From assembly GCF_029531845.1 (NCBI RefSeq), contig NZ_JAMBPV010000005.1:1-64000 (forward strand): a stretch of 64,000 nt of DNA, in the 5' to 3' direction. The DNA is from Staphylococcus equorum. Lineage in GTDB: Bacteria; Bacillota; Bacilli; Staphylococcales; Staphylococcaceae. Positions 1 to 8,857 of the stretch are shown in pieces. A program made the translations under genes and the position numbers. The notes below the pieces were generated by a model. That model was not told the origin of the DNA, made no database searches, and saw only the letters and a program-made list of their open reading frames with translations. Positions within the stretch are counted from its first letter, which is position 1. The number at the start of each line of letters is the position of its first letter.

Positions 1-145
1 ATACTCTCTTCGCTCGTTAAGTGCCAGTTCAGTTCGCAAGCTCTCGCTTGCATAAGCAACACTAAACTCTCTTCGCTCGTTAAGTGCCAGTTCAGTTCGC
101 AAGCTTTCGCTTGCATAAGCAACACTAAACTCTCTTCGCTCGTTA
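1..145. repeat. 63-bp tandem repeat with internal hairpins
   Basis: The motif CTCTCTTCGCTCGTTAAGTG starts at 4 and 67, and recurs at 130 with its end changed. This gives a strict 63-bp period over 2.3 copies; the first two copies differ at one visible base (CTCTCGC versus CTTTCGC). Each unit carries a hairpin, GCAAGC-(TCTC or TTTC)-GCTTGC. AGCAACACT and AGTGTTGCT form further inverted pairs flanking the units. It lies directly downstream of the pknB stop, so it may act in 3' end formation, but no run of T follows. The array may continue left of the window. Confidence 0.9.
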
Positions 146-152
146 AGTGTTG

Positions 153-2201
153 CTAAAAATCATAAGGGATATCTTTATCAGCGATTATCTTATCATCAAC
201 TCGAATGGTATACCCAGCCGTCTCGCCTTTTTGAATCGTCATTGGAATTTTCACTGTTTTATTTTCTTTTATCTTGAACGTTTGTGAAGCTGAATCGCCT
301 TCGTCATCTTTATCTCTTACATAAACTTTGACTTCTTGGCTTTCATCATCATCACCCGTATACTGTACTTGATATGTCTCTGTATACGTCTTGTCTAATT
401 CATCATCTTTAGATTTATCTTCATCTTTTTTATCAGAATCTTCTTTGTCTTTTTCTTTGTCCTCATCTTTTTCCTCAGGTGCTCCTTTAGAAACTGTGAA
501 TCCAATTGTTGAACCTTCATCAACTTCTTCACCTTTTGGTGTCTGGCTGATAACGTGATCTTTTTTAACTTTGTCGTCGTCTTGTTCTTTGTTAACCACA
601 ACTTTAAAGCCTTTAGCTTCTAATTCTGATTTAGCTGTTTTGAAAGGTTTATCTTTATAATCTTCGACATAAACTTGTTTTATACCTAATGACTCAGTTA
701 ATTCGATATTACTATCATTCACTTCAACTTTATCGCCAGGTGATACGTTTTGTCCTTCGATTAAACCTTTAGCTACGTTTTGGTTCGTATAGGCTTGTTT
801 TACCTTAGCGTCTTTAATGCCTAAGTCTTTCAACTTATCCATCGCTTCCGATTTAGGGATACCATAAAGACTAGGCATTTCTGTTAACTTAGGTCCTTTA
901 GATAAAACGATATCCACCTTACTCTTCTGCTCTAAACGCTCACCTTTATTAGGTGTTGTTTTAATGATTTTATTTTCAGAGTATTTATCACTATACTCAC
1001 GAGAAATTTCACCAAGTTCTAATTTATTATCTTTTAATATCGTTTCTGCTTCTTTTTCAGTCTTGCCAGATAAGTCTGGTGTTTCTAAATACTTACTCCC
1101 AAACATTCCCATAGCCATAAAACCAAACAAGCCAAATAATAATAGAATGATTACAATAGCATAGAAAAACTTCTTTTTCTTCGAACGTTTTTTTGTTGGC
1201 ACTGCGTATATATGCTCTTCACTAGATTGGAATTGTTGTTGATTCACAATAGGAATTTGCATTGTTTCTTTAATGTTTTTATGTTGATTTTCTGATTGTG
1301 TTTGATTGGCAATTTCTTCTTTATTTATAGGCACTGTTTTAGTATTAGCATCATCTGAAAGGTATTTCGCTTCATGCTCTCTACTTTTTGACAATGCACT
1401 ATCAAGATCTTCTTGCATATCTCTAACAGTTTTATAACGTTCATTTCTATCTTTTTCAGTTGCTTTTAGCACCACATTACTTATAGCTTGTGGCACGTCT
1501 GAACGATGATCAGTAACATTAGGCATCGGATCTTGTATATGCTTAATTGCAATACTTACTGCGGTTTCCCCTGAAAATGGTGGCTTTCCAACAAGCATTT
1601 CATACAATACTACACCGATGGAATAAATATCAGTTCCATTATCTGTAGACTTTCCTCGTGCTTGTTCTGGTGACAAATACTGAACTGTACCTAACACATG
1701 ATTCGTTTCGGTCATTGTCGTTTCACTTAACGCTTTAGCAATACCAAAATCTAATATTTTTAAAGTTTTGTCCTTTTCCACCAATATATTTTGAGGTTTT
1801 ATATCACGGTGGACAATTTTAGTATCATGCGCATGCTTGATACCATCAATAATTTGTCTTGTGAAATTTAACACAGTTTCAATATCTAATGGACGATTTT
1901 CTTGAATGTATTCTGATAATGTTGGACCTTTTATGTATTCCATCACTAAAAAGAAATTTTCTTCATTTTCTGTCACATCAAATACACTAACAATATTGTT
2001 GTGTGAAAGTTGAGTTAAGTTATGTACTTCACGCTCAAAACGTTTAATTGTTTCTTCTTTTTCACCCGATGGTATTCTAATTGCTTTAATTGCAACTTGT
2101 CGGTTGAGTATCGAGTCTTCAGCTAGATAGACAGTACTCATACCACCGCCACCAAGTTTTGTTATTACTTCATAGCGTTCATTTATTAATTTGCCTATCA
2201 T
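153..2201 (-). CDS. pknB: PASTA-domain Ser/Thr protein kinase PknB (Stk1)
   Basis: Membrane-bound eukaryotic-type Ser/Thr kinase that senses peptidoglycan/lipid II and regulates wall synthesis and division. The 682-residue protein has an N-terminal kinase domain: glycine-rich loop LGGGGMSTV at 16-24, Lys39 in VAIK, HRD at 131-133, DFG at 151-153 and SPE at 177-179. A Lys-rich stretch precedes one transmembrane helix at about 346-366. Three extracellular PASTA repeats cover about 371-577, followed by a highly charged Asp/Glu/Lys linker and a small C-terminal domain. This is the usual Stk1 layout and length. Its ATG overlaps the end of stp by 4 nt, so kinase and phosphatase are translationally coupled. 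Confidence 0.97.
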   Translation of the reverse strand: MIGKLINERYEVITKLGGGGMSTVYLAEDSILNRQVAIKAIRIPSGEKEETIKRFEREVHNLTQLSHNNIVSVFDVTENEENFFLVMEYIKGPTLSEYIQENRPLDIETVLNFTRQIIDGIKHAHDTKIVHRDIKPQNILVEKDKTLKILDFGIAKALSETTMTETNHVLGTVQYLSPEQARGKSTDNGTDIYSIGVVLYEMLVGKPPFSGETAVSIAIKHIQDPMPNVTDHRSDVPQAISNVVLKATEKDRNERYKTVRDMQEDLDSALSKSREHEAKYLSDDANTKTVPINKEEIANQTQSENQHKNIKETMQIPIVNQQQFQSSEEHIYAVPTKKRSKKKKFFYAIVIILLLFGLFGFMAMGMFGSKYLETPDLSGKTEKEAETILKDNKLELGEISREYSDKYSENKIIKTTPNKGERLEQKSKVDIVLSKGPKLTEMPSLYGIPKSEAMDKLKDLGIKDAKVKQAYTNQNVAKGLIEGQNVSPGDKVEVNDSNIELTESLGIKQVYVEDYKDKPFKTAKSELEAKGFKVVVNKEQDDDKVKKDHVISQTPKGEEVDEGSTIGFTVSKGAPEEKDEDKEKDKEDSDKKDEDKSKDDELDKTYTETYQVQYTGDDDESQEVKVYVRDKDDEGDSASQTFKIKENKTVKIPMTIQKGETAGYTIRVDDKIIADKDIPYDF

Positions 2202-2941
2202 ACTTTATCACCTTCAATCTCAGCCAAAATTAAACTCACATTATCATTAGTATCTTGTGATAACGCAAGTTCTATTAAATTTTGTCCATGTGTTTCTAAT
2301 TCATTATCTTGAATTAGTACTTCTTGAATCATATGATTACGTACAAAGTCAGTTAGACCATCAGAATTTAGCATTAAAAAGTCATAAAAGTTCGTTTTTT
2401 TCACAAAAATATCTGGCGTAACTAATTTATCTGTACCCATCACTTTCGTTATAATATTACGTTGTGGATGCGTAAATGCTTCTTCAGCGCTAATTTGGCC
2501 TATCATCATAAGATGATTCACGAATGAGTGGTCGTTGGTAATTTGTTCAATATCTCTGCTATTCACTAAATACGCACGTGAATCTCCAATATTTGCAACA
2601 ACTACATAGTTATCAAACACTAATGCACAAACACAAGTCGTACCCATACCTTGATATTTTGGATTTTCTACTGATAATTGATATAGTTCACGGTTAATCG
2701 CTTTTAGTGTTGTTCTCAACCAATCTTCAGCTTGCCCTGCTTCGATGAGATTTTCTTCTTCAAATCGTCTTTGCAGTTCATTCATTACAAATTGGCTTGC
2801 GACTTCGCCTGCAAGATGTCCACCCATACCATCACAGAGTACTAATAACTGTTGCTCTGTTTGATTATAAAATACGCCACCTGCATCTTCGTTTTTATCA
2901 CGATGTTGACCCGTGTCAGTAAAAAATTGTGCTTTTAGCAT
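2198..2941 (-). CDS. stp: PP2C-family Ser/Thr phosphatase Stp (PrpC)
   Basis: Soluble Mn-dependent PPM phosphatase that reverses PknB phosphorylation. All PP2C signature motifs are present in 247 residues: the N-terminal RDKNED motif, CDGMGGH with its metal-binding Asp, NIGDSRAYL, and DTNDNVSLI near the C terminus. It lies immediately downstream of rlmN (4-nt gap) and overlaps pknB by 4 nt, the standard Firmicutes arrangement. Confidence 0.96.
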   Translation of the reverse strand: MLKAQFFTDTGQHRDKNEDAGGVFYNQTEQQLLVLCDGMGGHLAGEVASQFVMNELQRRFEEENLIEAGQAEDWLRTTLKAINRELYQLSVENPKYQGMGTTCVCALVFDNYVVVANIGDSRAYLVNSRDIEQITNDHSFVNHLMMIGQISAEEAFTHPQRNIITKVMGTDKLVTPDIFVKKTNFYDFLMLNSDGLTDFVRNHMIQEVLIQDNELETHGQNLIELALSQDTNDNVSLILAEIEGDKV

Positions 2942-2945
2942 GTCT

Positions 2946-4040
2946 CTACCTCGTTTCTACTTTTCGTTCCTTCGCTCTTAATTGACCACATGCAGCATCT
3001 ATATCTGCGCCTTGTTCACGTCTAATTGTTGCATTAATGCCTAAACGTTTTAATTCTTTCTCAAATTTAAATATGTCTTCTTTTGGTGTTTTAACGTAAT
3101 TTCGTTCTGGCACGTGGTTTACTGGAATTAAGTTAACATGGCAATTTAATTTTTGAATTAAATGAGCTAATTCTCTAGCATGTTCAAGTTGATCATTGAC
3201 GCCGCCAAACAAGCCATACTCAAAAGTAATACGTCTATTTGTTTTTTCTTGATAATAATTAATAGATTCCATTAACTTTTCAACATTGTATGCTCTGTTA
3301 ATAGGCATTAATCGAGAACGTATTTCATCATTTGCACCATGTAAACTCACAGCAAAATTAATTTGAATATCTTCATCTGCAAAATCATATATACGTGGGA
3401 TAATACCTGAAGTTGATACCGTAATATGACGGGCGCCAATATTCAAACCATTATCGTTATTGACAATTTTCAAGAAATCCATCATTTCATCATAGTTCTC
3501 AAATGGTTCACCAATACCCATGATAACGATTTGTGATACGCGTTCTTCTGATTCATCTAGTGCTTTTTGAACAGTAAGTACTTGGGACACTATTTCTCCC
3601 GCTTCTAAATTACGTTTCAACCCACCTAAAGTAGATGCACAGAACGTACAACCAATACGACAACCTACTTGTGTCGTAACACATACTGAATTCCCATATT
3701 CATGTCTCATAAGAACTGTTTCTATTGTATAGCCATCTTGTAGCTCAAATAAGAATTTAATTGTACCGTCTCGGCTTTCTTGTTTAACAACTGTCGTCAT
3801 AGTTGTCATTGTAAAACTATCTTTTAAAATTTCTCTAAGTTCCTTAGATAAATTTAACATTTCATCGATGCTGTCTACGCGTTTTTCATACAGCCACTCA
3901 AAAATTTGTTTCGCTCTGAATTTTTGTTGACCATTTTGTATCAACCAATCTTGCATCTCGTCATATCTAATTGAATAAATGGACTGCTTTTCAAAATTGG
4001 GAAGAAACTTATTCTTTTTCTTCTTTTCTTCAGTAATCAT
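2946..4040 (-). CDS. rlmN: Dual-specificity 23S rRNA/tRNA methyltransferase RlmN
   Basis: Radical-SAM enzyme making 2-methyladenosine at A2503 of 23S rRNA and A37 of some tRNAs. The cluster-binding CxxxCxxC motif is visible (CRIGCTFC). The second methyl-shuttling Cys lies in DAACGQLR near the C terminus. The 364-residue length matches the S. aureus protein. The Lys-rich N terminus follows an AAAGGA ribosome-binding site with a longish spacer. It is packed between rsmB (3-nt gap) and stp (4-nt gap) in one operon. Confidence 0.96.
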   Translation of the reverse strand: MITEEKKKKNKFLPNFEKQSIYSIRYDEMQDWLIQNGQQKFRAKQIFEWLYEKRVDSIDEMLNLSKELREILKDSFTMTTMTTVVKQESRDGTIKFLFELQDGYTIETVLMRHEYGNSVCVTTQVGCRIGCTFCASTLGGLKRNLEAGEIVSQVLTVQKALDESEERVSQIVIMGIGEPFENYDEMMDFLKIVNNDNGLNIGARHITVSTSGIIPRIYDFADEDIQINFAVSLHGANDEIRSRLMPINRAYNVEKLMESINYYQEKTNRRITFEYGLFGGVNDQLEHARELAHLIQKLNCHVNLIPVNHVPERNYVKTPKEDIFKFEKELKRLGINATIRREQGADIDAACGQLRAKERKVETR

Positions 4041-4043
4041 AAT

Positions 4044-5357
4044 TTAATTTTCCTTTCTTCTAATCCTAGTAATGAAAAAGCCATCAGAGTTGAAATCTTG
4101 AGGTAGTACTTGCATCGTTTTCACTTTTTCTCCAGTTATCGGGTGTTCAAATGTGTCAAATTCAAAATCTTTATTGTCTTTCAAAAATGTATAGACTACA
4201 TTTTCATTCTCTAATTGTTCAATTGTACATGTAGAATAAACTAACGTGCCGCCTGGTTTTAAATTATCTTTCACATTATTTAAAATTTCCAATTGAATTT
4301 CAACTAATGATTGAATTGATTGTTGCGACTGTTCATATTTAATTTCAGGTTTATGTCTTAGTACACCTAAGCCACTACATGGTGCATCAACTAAAATCTT
4401 ATCATACACTTTACCATATTTTTCAGTCGCATCGTGTTCAAAAGCAGAAATGTTAGACAATCGTAATTTTTTAATATTGAAATCTATCAAATCTATTTTA
4501 TGTTCATAGATATCAGTTGCATCAATGTGTCCTGTGCCATTTAATACTTCTGCAATATGGCATGCTTTTCCACCTGGTGCACTACATGCATCTAGAACTT
4601 CATCGCCATCTGCTAATCCCATTAATTCAGCAACGAACATAGAACTTTTATCTTGTATTGAAACTAAACCATCTTTGAACATACGTGATTCGATAATTGG
4701 TTTGCCACTAATATGCAAACATGTATCAATCTCGTTATCTTGTTCTACGATATAATCATCTTCAACTAACCTTCTAATTGCATCTTCAATCGAAATCCTT
4801 GTTAAATTAACACGTACAATTGTCTCTACTTTTGTTAAAAATGATTGCGCAATAGCTTCAGTTTTTTCAATACCAAAGTGTGTTGACCAATGATCCACTA
4901 ACCATTTTGGCAAGCTGTATTCGATTGCAATTCTCTTTTTGTCATCAGTAATTTCAGTGAAGTCTGGTAAGTTACTGCGCATAATATTACGTAAGATACC
5001 ATTCACTACGTTACCATTATGTGGGCCACCCTTGCGCTTAGCAATTTCTACTGCTTCGTTAATAATTGCATGTTCTGGAATTTTATCTAGATAAACGTAT
5101 TGATAAATACTCATCCATAATAATTGTCTTACCCAACCTTTGAGTTTCGTTTGAACGAAAGGTTTTAAAAGATAATCCAGCGAAAACTTTCTTTTTAACG
5201 TACCATAAACGAGTTCAGTAAATAACCCTTTATCTGCACGATTTAATTCATTATTAGATAATACTTCATTAATGATGATATTGCTATATGCCTTGTCATT
5301 GATGATGTCTTGTAAAGTTTCAAATGCTAACTGTCTTACGTTCGTGTCTATTGTCAT
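4044..5357 (-). CDS. rsmB: 16S rRNA (cytosine-967-C5)-methyltransferase RsmB
   Basis: SAM-dependent m5C methyltransferase acting on 16S rRNA C967 during 30S maturation. The 437-residue protein has an N-terminal NusB-like RNA-binding domain (about 1-140) and a C-terminal Rossmann methyltransferase domain. The SAM-binding segment [15 protein letters not shown] is visible, as are the two catalytic Cys motifs DAPCSGLG and YSTCTIE. The start overlaps the fmt stop by 4 nt. Confidence 0.95.
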   Translation of the reverse strand: MTIDTNVRQLAFETLQDIINDKAYSNIIINEVLSNNELNRADKGLFTELVYGTLKRKFSLDYLLKPFVQTKLKGWVRQLLWMSIYQYVYLDKIPEHAIINEAVEIAKRKGGPHNGNVVNGILRNIMRSNLPDFTEITDDKKRIAIEYSLPKWLVDHWSTHFGIEKTEAIAQSFLTKVETIVRVNLTRISIEDAIRRLVEDDYIVEQDNEIDTCLHISGKPIIESRMFKDGLVSIQDKSSMFVAELMGLADGDEVLDACSAPGGKACHIAEVLNGTGHIDATDIYEHKIDLIDFNIKKLRLSNISAFEHDATEKYGKVYDKILVDAPCSGLGVLRHKPEIKYEQSQQSIQSLVEIQLEILNNVKDNLKPGGTLVYSTCTIEQLENENVVYTFLKDNKDFEFDTFEHPITGEKVKTMQVLPQDFNSDGFFITRIRRKEN

Positions 5358-6286
5358 AATAATACCTTCCCAACGAGTGACGTTTGCACGCCGCTTAAGT
5401 AATTTGCAGCAAGCATTCGTTTTTTACCTGCAACTTGTATGTCTGTTAAAGCAATCGCATCTTCGGAACCAGTCGCTACGATAATTGCTTTTTTTGTTGT
5501 TTCTATAATCGTACCTGGTTTTCCAGTTTTATCTTTTTCAATTTTAGATGCATATATTTTTAAGTTTCCTTCGTCCATAACCGTATAAGCAACCGGCCAT
5601 GGTGACAGACCGCGAATATGGTTATATATCTGTTCGGCTGGAAGCGTCCAATCAATTTTCTCGTCTTCACGATTAATATTAGATGCAAATGTCGCTTCAC
5701 TTTCATTTTGAGCAATACTGTCATTAGTTCCATTTACTATAGATGGTAAGGTTTCTTTTAGTAAGTTTGCACCTAGGAAGCTCAATTTCTCGTGCATCGT
5801 ACCTACATCATCTTGCTGTTCTATCTCAATAGCGCGTTGAGATATAATGTCACCAGCATCTAGTTTTTTAACCATATACATGATAGATATTCCTGTTTCT
5901 TTTTCGCCATCAATAATCGCTTGATGAATTGGCGCGCCTCCTCTATATTTAGGCAACAATGAAGCGTGGACATTGATTGCACCTAGTTTAGGTGATGCTA
6001 ATAATGATTCCGGTAATATTTGTCCAAAAGCTGCTGTGACGATTAGGTCTGCATTTAAATCAATAAGTGCTTTTAAGTCTTCTGATTGTGCTAATTTTTC
6101 TGGCTGATAAACCGCAATGTCATGAGCTACTGCCACTTTTTTTACAGGTGGTGGTGTGAGTGTACGTTTTCTACCAACCGGTCTATCAGGTTGAGTTACA
6201 ACCGCGATTACATCGTGTTCCGCAATTAACATTTCCAAAACTTTAGTTGAAAAATCAGGTGTTCCCATAAATATTATTCTACTCAT
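5354..6286 (-). CDS. fmt: Methionyl-tRNA formyltransferase Fmt
   Basis: Formylates initiator Met-tRNA using 10-formyl-THF. I chose the ATG at 6286 ([13 protein letters not shown]); it is preceded by GGAGG about 10 nt upstream inside the end of the deformylase-like gene and gives 310 residues, the family length. A further in-frame start upstream would add a non-homologous tail. The catalytic loop [14 protein letters not shown] and the C-terminal OB-fold region (about 205-310) are visible. It overlaps both neighbours slightly in a def-like/fmt/rsmB string. Confidence 0.96.
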   Translation of the reverse strand: MSRIIFMGTPDFSTKVLEMLIAEHDVIAVVTQPDRPVGRKRTLTPPPVKKVAVAHDIAVYQPEKLAQSEDLKALIDLNADLIVTAAFGQILPESLLASPKLGAINVHASLLPKYRGGAPIHQAIIDGEKETGISIMYMVKKLDAGDIISQRAIEIEQQDDVGTMHEKLSFLGANLLKETLPSIVNGTNDSIAQNESEATFASNINREDEKIDWTLPAEQIYNHIRGLSPWPVAYTVMDEGNLKIYASKIEKDKTGKPGTIIETTKKAIIVATGSEDAIALTDIQVAGKKRMLAANYLSGVQTSLVGKVLL

Positions 6287-6767
6287 TGTCAAAATACGCC
6301 TCCATTTCAGCTTCATTCAAAAATTTACTTACGCGCTCAGTAAATAACTTACCTTCAAAATGGTCAATCATATGTAATATCATACGTGCAATATCATCAT
6401 ATGCTGTCATTTCAACTTCATTACCATTTTTATCATTACTTTTAACAACGATCATTTTACTTCTCGTCACTTCACCATATACGTTAGGTATACTAATGGA
6501 ACCTTCTAAATCTGTAACTTTCTCATTAGATTCGCTTATTAATTGAGGATTAACCAGTTGTAACAAGCCATCTACTTCCATATCTATAATCGCCACTTTT
6601 TGCGATATACCAATTTGTGGTGCACATATAGCGGATGCACCCACGTCATACATTGTATCTTCTAAATCGAGTAACAACTCCGCTAATTGAGCGTCAAATA
6701 AAGTAACATCAGGTATTGATCTTTTTAGAATTGGGTGTTGACTCGTAACAAGCTGTTTAATTGTCAT
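6279..6767 (-). CDS. Peptide deformylase-like protein lacking active-site residues
   Basis: Homologue of peptide deformylase (162 residues from the ATG at 6767, with AGGAG 7 nt upstream). The fold motifs are recognisable but degenerate. Motif 1 reads [11 protein letters not shown] instead of GxGLAAPQ. Motif 2 is LEGSISIP, with Ser90 replacing the metal-binding Cys of EGCLS. Motif 3 is HMIDH at 132-136, with Met133 replacing the catalytic Glu of HEXXH. Two His metal ligands remain, but normal Fe/Zn deformylase activity looks unlikely. S. aureus keeps a similar second deformylase-like gene next to fmt, so this is a conserved lineage and not a fresh pseudogene. Its actual function is unknown. 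Confidence 0.85.
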   Translation of the reverse strand: MTIKQLVTSQHPILKRSIPDVTLFDAQLAELLLDLEDTMYDVGASAICAPQIGISQKVAIIDMEVDGLLQLVNPQLISESNEKVTDLEGSISIPNVYGEVTRSKMIVVKSNDKNGNEVEMTAYDDIARMILHMIDHFEGKLFTERVSKFLNEAEMEAYFDNE

Positions 6768-6936
6768 CATATTTCTCCTCACAAAAATTCATCATATCAT
6801 TATAACTTATTTTGACCAAAAATGCATCATGCATTGTGCAACTGCTAATTTAAATAGCCGTGCTATCTGTTCATAATACAACTCAAAAAACATTTCATAA
6901 CTTTAAAATACTAAGTATAGCTTAACAATAATAAAC

Positions 6937-6987
6937 AAAACGAAGGAAATATTTTATCAGTTAACAATAAAATATTTCCTTCGTTTT
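6937..6987. terminator. Bidirectional terminator with near-perfect stem
   Basis: AAAACGAAGGAAATATTTTAT pairs with ATAAAATATTTCCTTCGTTTT across a short AT loop. The A and T runs on both sides allow termination in either direction. It separates the GNAT gene downstream from the def-like gene upstream; the gene entering it is probably read on the plus strand only by readthrough. The flanking 6783-7026 stretch shows nothing else. Confidence 0.8.
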
Positions 6988-7026
6988 GTAGATAATTCGA
7001 TTATATAAATGTTAATTTTCTTTCTT

Positions 7027-7719
7027 TTATTCCATAGACAATCTAGTAAGCTGTATACCGAATTCATCAAAATTATACGCATTCAGCCATTTTTCAAATT
7101 TACTTTTATATTCATACCATTCATTGTCTAACATTGATAACCAGCAAGTATCTCTACTTCTATTTTTATAAATTGTATGATTTCTAAAAATACCTTCATA
7201 TTTAAATCCAAGTCTTTTGGCTGCCTTAATAGAAGGTTGATTCAGCGCATCACATTTCCATTCATATCTTCTATAACCTAACGTTTCAAAGACATAATTT
7301 GCTAATAAATATTGCACCTCAGTTGCAATACGTGATTGTTTTAAAACATTTGAATAGTGAATATGCCCCACTTCGATAGATGCATTTTTTTGATTTATTC
7401 TTAACAACGACAAAATACCAACCGCTTCATCTCTCTCACTATCGATAATCGCAAAGAAATAAGGATCCTTCGATTCAATTTTATTATTTATGTAGTCTTT
7501 AAATTGACTAAAATCTTGTGTTTGTTCATCGGGTAAATACGTCCAATTCGGTGCATCTTCTTCTGTACTAAAATGACTGAATAAATCATCTATATGTTGT
7601 GTTGACAATTTTTCCAAACGACAATATTGCCCTTTTAATAACTCCGCTTCAGGAATATAAGGCATTTCAAAATCTTTTAGTATTTCACCAATTGGCTGAT
7701 TATATTTATTATATACCAT
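7027..7719 (-). CDS. GNAT-family N-acetyltransferase (RimJ/RimL-like)
   Basis: Acetyl-CoA-dependent acyltransferase of the RimJ/RimL or spermidine-acetyltransferase type, substrate unknown. The 230-residue protein shows the GNAT core at about 35-200: IEVGHIHYS (beta-4 region), then KCDALNQPSIKAAKRLGFKYEGIFRNH, the classic Asn...RLGF motif of this subgroup. The ATG at 7719 is preferred (AAAGGGG 10 nt upstream); a GTG two codons earlier is too close to the ribosome-binding site. It is a single gene with its own terminator at 6937-6987. Confidence 0.85.
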   Translation of the reverse strand: MVYNKYNQPIGEILKDFEMPYIPEAELLKGQYCRLEKLSTQHIDDLFSHFSTEEDAPNWTYLPDEQTQDFSQFKDYINNKIESKDPYFFAIIDSERDEAVGILSLLRINQKNASIEVGHIHYSNVLKQSRIATEVQYLLANYVFETLGYRRYEWKCDALNQPSIKAAKRLGFKYEGIFRNHTIYKNRSRDTCWLSMLDNEWYEYKSKFEKWLNAYNFDEFGIQLTRLSME

Positions 7720-7909
7720 TGACACATCGCCCCTTTATTCACTTGTACTATGCTGAGCTTTATAGGCCCACTATACACTAATATTTTAAATTTTTCTAAT
7801 CATTTTAAATACTAATTCATGGCGCTAAATTTAATGTATAACAAGTGAGACGATACTCATATTTTATGGTTAAATTACTCATTTAGATGAATTTTAAAGT
7901 CTGTTTGGT

Positions 7910-8104
7910 TCACATTAAATCTTCAGAGGTTGTATTAAAAAATTCGGCCAATATTTGTGCATCTTCATTTTTTAATTTTGTTTGCTTACTTTCTATGCGT
8001 TCAATTAATTCAGGACTTAATTCTGTATTATATAAAGATGCGATACGATTTGATAATTCAACTATACTTAATCCTGTAGCTTCTCTTTTATTCATTAAAC
8101 TCAT
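7910..8104 (-). CDS. Small XRE-like helix-turn-helix protein
   Basis: A 64-residue protein starting MSLMNKREATGLSIVELSNR, with a strong AAGGGG site 8 nt before the ATG at 8104. The pattern of short helices (TGLSIVELSNRIA, then LSPELIERIES, then DAQILAEFFN) resembles a minimal lambda-repressor/XRE DNA-binding domain without an effector domain. The fold is inferred from pattern only. It stands alone between the GNAT gene and a long non-coding stretch that contains a palindromic operator-like site near 8470, a possible but untested target. Confidence 0.6.
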   Translation of the reverse strand: MSLMNKREATGLSIVELSNRIASLYNTELSPELIERIESKQTKLKNEDAQILAEFFNTTSEDLM

Positions 8105-8462
8105 AGACAAATCCCCTTAGACATTATATTTACATGATGAAAACTGTTCACCATTGTATTTTATTGCTGATTTAAAAATCTAGATCTCTGTTTTAGATAA
8201 GTACGATATCAATTTATATTGGACTCGTTACTATTCAATATAACTGTACAACGCATTAAATGCAAATTTAAAATTGATATGTTTTTTATAAATTAAATAT
8301 AGATATATAACAATTATTATAGACATTTAAAATTTTAAAAACAAAAAATTAAAAAGGCCTTTATAATAAATGATAGCTCGCTATTTACTTTTAATTACAT
8401 TGTTAATTTAACTTAAAGATTTAATTACATTCTCCCTCTGTTATTGATTTTACTTATTCTTT

Positions 8463-8481
8463 TATAATATGGTTACCATAT
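8463..8481 (+). promoter_or_regulatory. Promoter -10 overlapping a 15-bp palindrome
   Basis: TATAAT at 8463-8468 overlaps the palindrome ATATGGT-T-ACCATAT at 8467-8481. This sits just upstream of the ribosome-binding site of the small plus-strand ORF at 8505. A palindrome on the -10 element is the expected layout of a repressor operator. The -35 region is not convincing. The regulator is unknown. Confidence 0.45.
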
Positions 8482-8504
8482 ACTTTTGAAAAGGATGAAT
8501 AAGT

Positions 8505-8597
8505 TTGGAAAAAGAAAACTGGTTTATAGCTATTCTAGTAATACTTATGTTTTTAGCGTATTTATTTCCCTTCATAGATGCTATTTATAATCATTAA
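8505..8597 (+). CDS. Putative 30-residue membrane peptide
   Basis: A TTG-initiated ORF of 30 codons (begins MEKENWFIAILVILMFLAY). It is preceded by AAGGA 9 nt upstream. It encodes a single strongly hydrophobic helix at about 6-26, flanked by a charged N terminus (KE) and a polar C terminus (YNH). The size and layout fit small membrane peptides such as type I toxins or regulators of membrane complexes, but I recognise no family. The promoter-operator just upstream supports it being real. The rest of the 8105-8857 gap holds only a terminator at 8722-8785. Confidence 0.5.
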   Translation: MEKENWFIAILVILMFLAYLFPFIDAIYNH

Positions 8598-8721
8598 CGA
8601 CATTAATGAATCGTTTTTTCCTCACATAAACTCCTCTAATATAATATTTTTACTCCTGCAAATCGTCGAATTCCACATATATTAAAGGGCTTTGTAAACA
8701 ATTATTCAAATATATAACAGT

Positions 8722-8785
8722 AAAAAAGACAAACAGTTAATTGAGACTTAAAATATGACTCAAGTTAAACTATTTGTCCTTTTTC
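8722..8785. terminator. Bidirectional terminator between priA and the small ORF
   Basis: AAAAAAGACAAACAGTTAA pairs imperfectly with TTAAACTATTTGTCCTTTTT around a loop of about 25 nt. The U/A runs at both ends fit termination of the minus-strand priA operon and of the plus-strand small ORF. Confidence 0.7.
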
Positions 8786-8857
8786 TGGACTTTATTTAAT
8801 TCTACAAACGTTTGTATCCTTTAAAACTATTGTAGTCAGGACATTTAAACGAGCTTC

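Noticed and set aside
1-145. Possible CRISPR array
   Set aside because: The repeat unit is a continuous 63-bp tandem without unique spacers between repeats, and no cas operon is nearby.
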